From Paracoccaceae bacterium (GTDB lineage: Bacteria > Pseudomonadota > Alphaproteobacteria > Rhodobacterales > Rhodobacteraceae), in assembly GCA_012103375.1 (NCBI GenBank), contig WLWX01000001.1, positions 3,018,492-3,082,491 of the forward strand: a stretch of 64,000 bases of DNA, given 5' to 3'. The position numbers were made by a program, and so were the translations under genes. Shown here one piece after another: positions 62,051 through 64,000 of the stretch. Position 1 is the stretch's first letter, and every line of letters begins with the position of its first letter. The notes under the pieces are model-generated. The model saw only the letters and a list, made by a program, of their open reading frames with translations, ran no database searches and was not told the DNA's origin.

Positions 62051-62076
62051 TTGTCAGACAAAAATTTGTTTGACAA
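62051..62076. promoter_or_regulatory. tandem TTGTC-N-GACAA operator in divergent sugar promoter
   Basis: TTGTCAGACAA (62051-62061), a perfect palindrome around a central A, is followed 15 bp later by TTGTTTGACAA (62066-62076, 9 of 11 identical). This is the shape of GntR/FCD operators. It lies between the AKR-led transporter operon and the dehydratase gene, so one regulator could control both. No regulator gene is adjacent within the window. Confidence 0.6.
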
Positions 62077-62201
62077 GTATTATTGTAAGCGCCAAACCAG
62101 AGCCAGGTTTTTGCACGCTGAATACGCACCATTGGTCGCGGATCGCTTCGTGGGCGTGTGACGTAAACAAGTTGCGACAGGTAAAAAGGGAACGGTTTCG
62201 G

Positions 62202-63377
62202 ATGGTGCGGATTACCGACGTCAGAACGACAATTTGGGAATGGATCGGCCCGGTTGCGCCGATGCCGCCACATTTCTGCACCACCGCCGGAGACCTCGTT
62301 TCAGACGTGTCGGGGTCAATCGCAGGCTTTCGGTTTCTGGGCTGGCTGGTTGTCGAAATTGAATGTGACGATGGCACAATCGGGATCGGCAATGCCGCCC
62401 TTGCGCCGCATGCCTGTAAGGCAACCATCGATACTTATCTGAAACCGCTGCTGATCGGCGCGGACCCGCTTGATACGGAATACCTTTGGGAATCAATGTA
62501 TCGCCGCACCCTGCCTTTCGGGCGCAAAGGCATCGGTATGACGGCGATCTCGGCCGTCGATCTGGCGCTTTGGGATGCCAAGGGTAAATTGCTGTCACAA
62601 CCGGTGTTCAAGCTGCTGGGCGGACGCACAAAACCCAAGATCCCGGTCTATGCCAGCCGGCTTTACAGCCAACCGCTTGAGACGTTGTTTTCCGAAGCCA
62701 AAGCCTATGCGGATGAGGGGTTTACAGCCGTCAAAATGCGTTTTGGCTGGGGGCCGAAGGACGGACTTGAGGGGATCAACAAGAACCTCGATCTGGTCAG
62801 AACGGTGCGCGAAGCTGTCGGCCCGGATGTGGATATCATGGGCGACGCCTATATGGGGTGGAATGTCGAATTTACCAAGCGGATGCTGCGGCTGCTGGAA
62901 CCGCTGAACATGCGCTGGGTGGAAGAACCCGTAATCTCGGACAACCTGGCCGGATATGCCGAACTTCGGGCCATGAACAAGGTCGCGATTTCGGGCGGTG
63001 AGCATGAATATACGTTGCATGGGTTCCGACAGGCGCTGGACATGGGCGCCTTTGACATCGCCCAATTCGATGTAAACCGGGTCGGGGGCATCACCGCCGC
63101 CAGGAAAATCGCGGCGCTGTGTGAAGCCAATGACGTCGCCGTCATTCCGCATGCCGGGCAAATGCACAATTATCACATCAGCATGTCGTCCTATGCTGCG
63201 CCGATTTCCGAATACTTTCCAAAGGTCCCGGTCGAGGTTGGGAACGAGTTGTTCTGGTATATCTTTGACGGTGAAGCCGTCGCCGAGGATGGCTTTATCA
63301 ACCTGTCCGACGAAAGACCGGGCTTTGGGCTGACGTTGCAATCCCCGGATCCCAAAAACTTCCGGCTGACGAGTTAA
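62202..63377 (+). CDS. enolase-superfamily sugar-acid dehydratase (L-rhamnonate dehydratase-like)
   Basis: The 391-residue protein starts at 62202 (MVRITDVRTTIWEWIG); an extension to 61941 would cover the operator. Family features are AVDLALWDAKGKLLSQPVFKLLGG, MGDAYMGWNVEF and MRWVEEPV with metal ligands, the third ligand in ISGGEHEYTLHGF, and the catalytic His region VIPHAGQMHNYHI. This resembles L-rhamnonate dehydratase more than mannonate dehydratase. It converts an aldonic acid to the 2-keto-3-deoxy acid. It is followed five bases later by the amidohydrolase. Confidence 0.88.
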   Translation: MVRITDVRTTIWEWIGPVAPMPPHFCTTAGDLVSDVSGSIAGFRFLGWLVVEIECDDGTIGIGNAALAPHACKATIDTYLKPLLIGADPLDTEYLWESMYRRTLPFGRKGIGMTAISAVDLALWDAKGKLLSQPVFKLLGGRTKPKIPVYASRLYSQPLETLFSEAKAYADEGFTAVKMRFGWGPKDGLEGINKNLDLVRTVREAVGPDVDIMGDAYMGWNVEFTKRMLRLLEPLNMRWVEEPVISDNLAGYAELRAMNKVAISGGEHEYTLHGFRQALDMGAFDIAQFDVNRVGGITAARKIAALCEANDVAVIPHAGQMHNYHISMSSYAAPISEYFPKVPVEVGNELFWYIFDGEAVAEDGFINLSDERPGFGLTLQSPDPKNFRLTS

Positions 63378-63382
63378 AGGCC

Positions 63383-64000
63383 ATGCCCGATTTCGCGATC
63401 ATCGACACGCATTTGCACATCTGGGACATGGAGCGCCTGAAGTATTCGGCGTTCGAAGGTCACCCGCTGTTCGGCAAGTCCTACCAGATCGAGGATTATC
63501 AGAAGGCCTGTGGCGATATTGAAGTCGAAGCCATGGTTTTCCTGGAATGTTTCGCGGATTTCACGGCCACTGGCGGGCAATATATCGATGAGATCAGGTT
63601 CGTCGAAGACAGCGCCAAACGCGATCCGCGCATCAAGGGCATCGTGCCGATGGCGCCGTTGGAATGGGGTGCGCGGGTGGAACCGATGTTGCGGCAGATG
63701 CAGACCGACCACCCGACGGTGAAGGGTATCCGCCGGATCATGGAATTCGACGAAGACCCGCGCGCGCTGACCCTGTCGCCGGCGTTTATCGAAGGCGTCA
63801 ACCTGCTGCACAAGTTTGGCTGGCACTTTGAAATCAACGTCAACTTCACCCAGATGGACATCATCCGCGAATTTGTGCAGCACATCCCCGACGTGCCGAT
63901 GATCCTGGATCATTGCGGCAAACCCGGGATCAAAGAAGGGGCGATCGATCAATACCGCGCCGACATTCGCGACCTGGCACAACATTCGAATATGTGGATC
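63383..64000 (+). CDS. amidohydrolase-2 family lactonase (partial, runs off right edge)
   Basis: The first 206 codons are visible. The protein opens FAIIDTHLHIWDMERLKYSA, with the HxH metal motif, and continues to VPMILDHCGKPGI with a further conserved His. These features match the amidohydrolase-2 group that includes L-fucono-1,5-lactonase, L-rhamnonolactonase and pyrone dicarboxylate lactonase. In this operon the likely job is opening the lactone made by the aldose dehydrogenase. The C-terminal part is outside the window. Confidence 0.87.
   Translation, partial: MPDFAIIDTHLHIWDMERLKYSAFEGHPLFGKSYQIEDYQKACGDIEVEAMVFLECFADFTATGGQYIDEIRFVEDSAKRDPRIKGIVPMAPLEWGARVEPMLRQMQTDHPTVKGIRRIMEFDEDPRALTLSPAFIEGVNLLHKFGWHFEINVNFTQMDIIREFVQHIPDVPMILDHCGKPGIKEGAIDQYRADIRDLAQHSNMWI

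Noticed and set aside
61941-62201. 87-codon N-terminal extension of the dehydratase
   Set aside because: It crosses the operator pair and the divergent promoter and has no family similarity.
1-64000. CRISPR arrays, rRNA or tRNA genes, replication origin
   Set aside because: No spaced direct repeats, no tRNA-like folds and no DnaA-box clusters were seen on reading.

Overview
The window looks like the chromosome of a marine-type alphaproteobacterium of the Rhodobacteraceae (Roseobacter/Rhodobacter group). It has high GC, ATGA-overlapping operons, TRAP transporters, a uvrC-pgsA-moaD-moaE block and a head-spike gene pair of the Rhodobacter gene transfer agent (GTA) type. No rRNA, tRNA or CRISPR array was seen.

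1-26.1 kb: a Wzx/Wzy-type capsule or exopolysaccharide locus. It holds a tyrosine autokinase/co-polymerase, a Wza-like exporter, ManC, and then a minus-strand operon of about 16 kb (24363 down to 8146). That operon encodes a UDP-sugar dehydrogenase, glycosyltransferases, a DegT aminotransferase, Wzy, Wzx, an acyltransferase, a carbamoyltransferase and the GDP-fucose pair gmd-fcl. A UDP-glucuronate epimerase and a PilZ protein sit upstream. Two small genes between manC and fcl match GhsA/GhsB, the GTA head spikes that bind capsule in R. capsulatus. Four genes of the locus are broken: wza and a GT2 gene each lack one base, and wzx and another glycosyltransferase are each interrupted by an identical 218-bp MITE-like element with perfect 20-bp terminal inverted repeats and 4-bp target duplications. 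CtrA-like TTAA-N7-TTAA sequences lie upstream of the operon.

26-36.4 kb: mostly housekeeping or conserved genes. These are an enolase-superfamily enzyme, an ABC-2 exporter, an S49 protease, a 55-residue zinc-ribbon protein, a Ca/Na antiporter, an SDR, uvrC, pgsA, moaD, moaE and a FecR protein with an acidic tail.

36.7-46.3 kb: an IS-scarred region. A SulP transporter ends inside an IS3-family element, which abuts the 5' fragment of an IS1182-like element. A full IS1182-like copy lies 3.9 kb away in inverted orientation and truncates a LacI-type regulator. Between the two copies are rplK-rplA, separated from their usual secE-nusG and rplJL-rpoBC neighbours, and several secreted or small proteins (a cupredoxin, an AhpD-like protein, two unknowns).

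46.5-55.4 kb: catabolism. It contains malonyl-CoA decarboxylase, a YciI protein, a RutE-like malonic semialdehyde reductase, OsmC, a TRAP transporter, an intradiol (hydroxyquinol-type) dioxygenase, a GntR regulator and an isopropylmalate/homocitrate-synthase-like enzyme.

55.6-64 kb: a deoxysugar uptake and oxidation module. It contains a RhaSTPQ-like ABC transporter, an aldose dehydrogenase (AKR), an SDR, an L-rhamnonate-dehydratase-like enolase and an amidohydrolase/lactonase running off the right edge. A tandem TTGTC-N-GACAA-type operator lies in the divergent promoter. Together these fit a non-phosphorylated L-fucose/L-rhamnose pathway.
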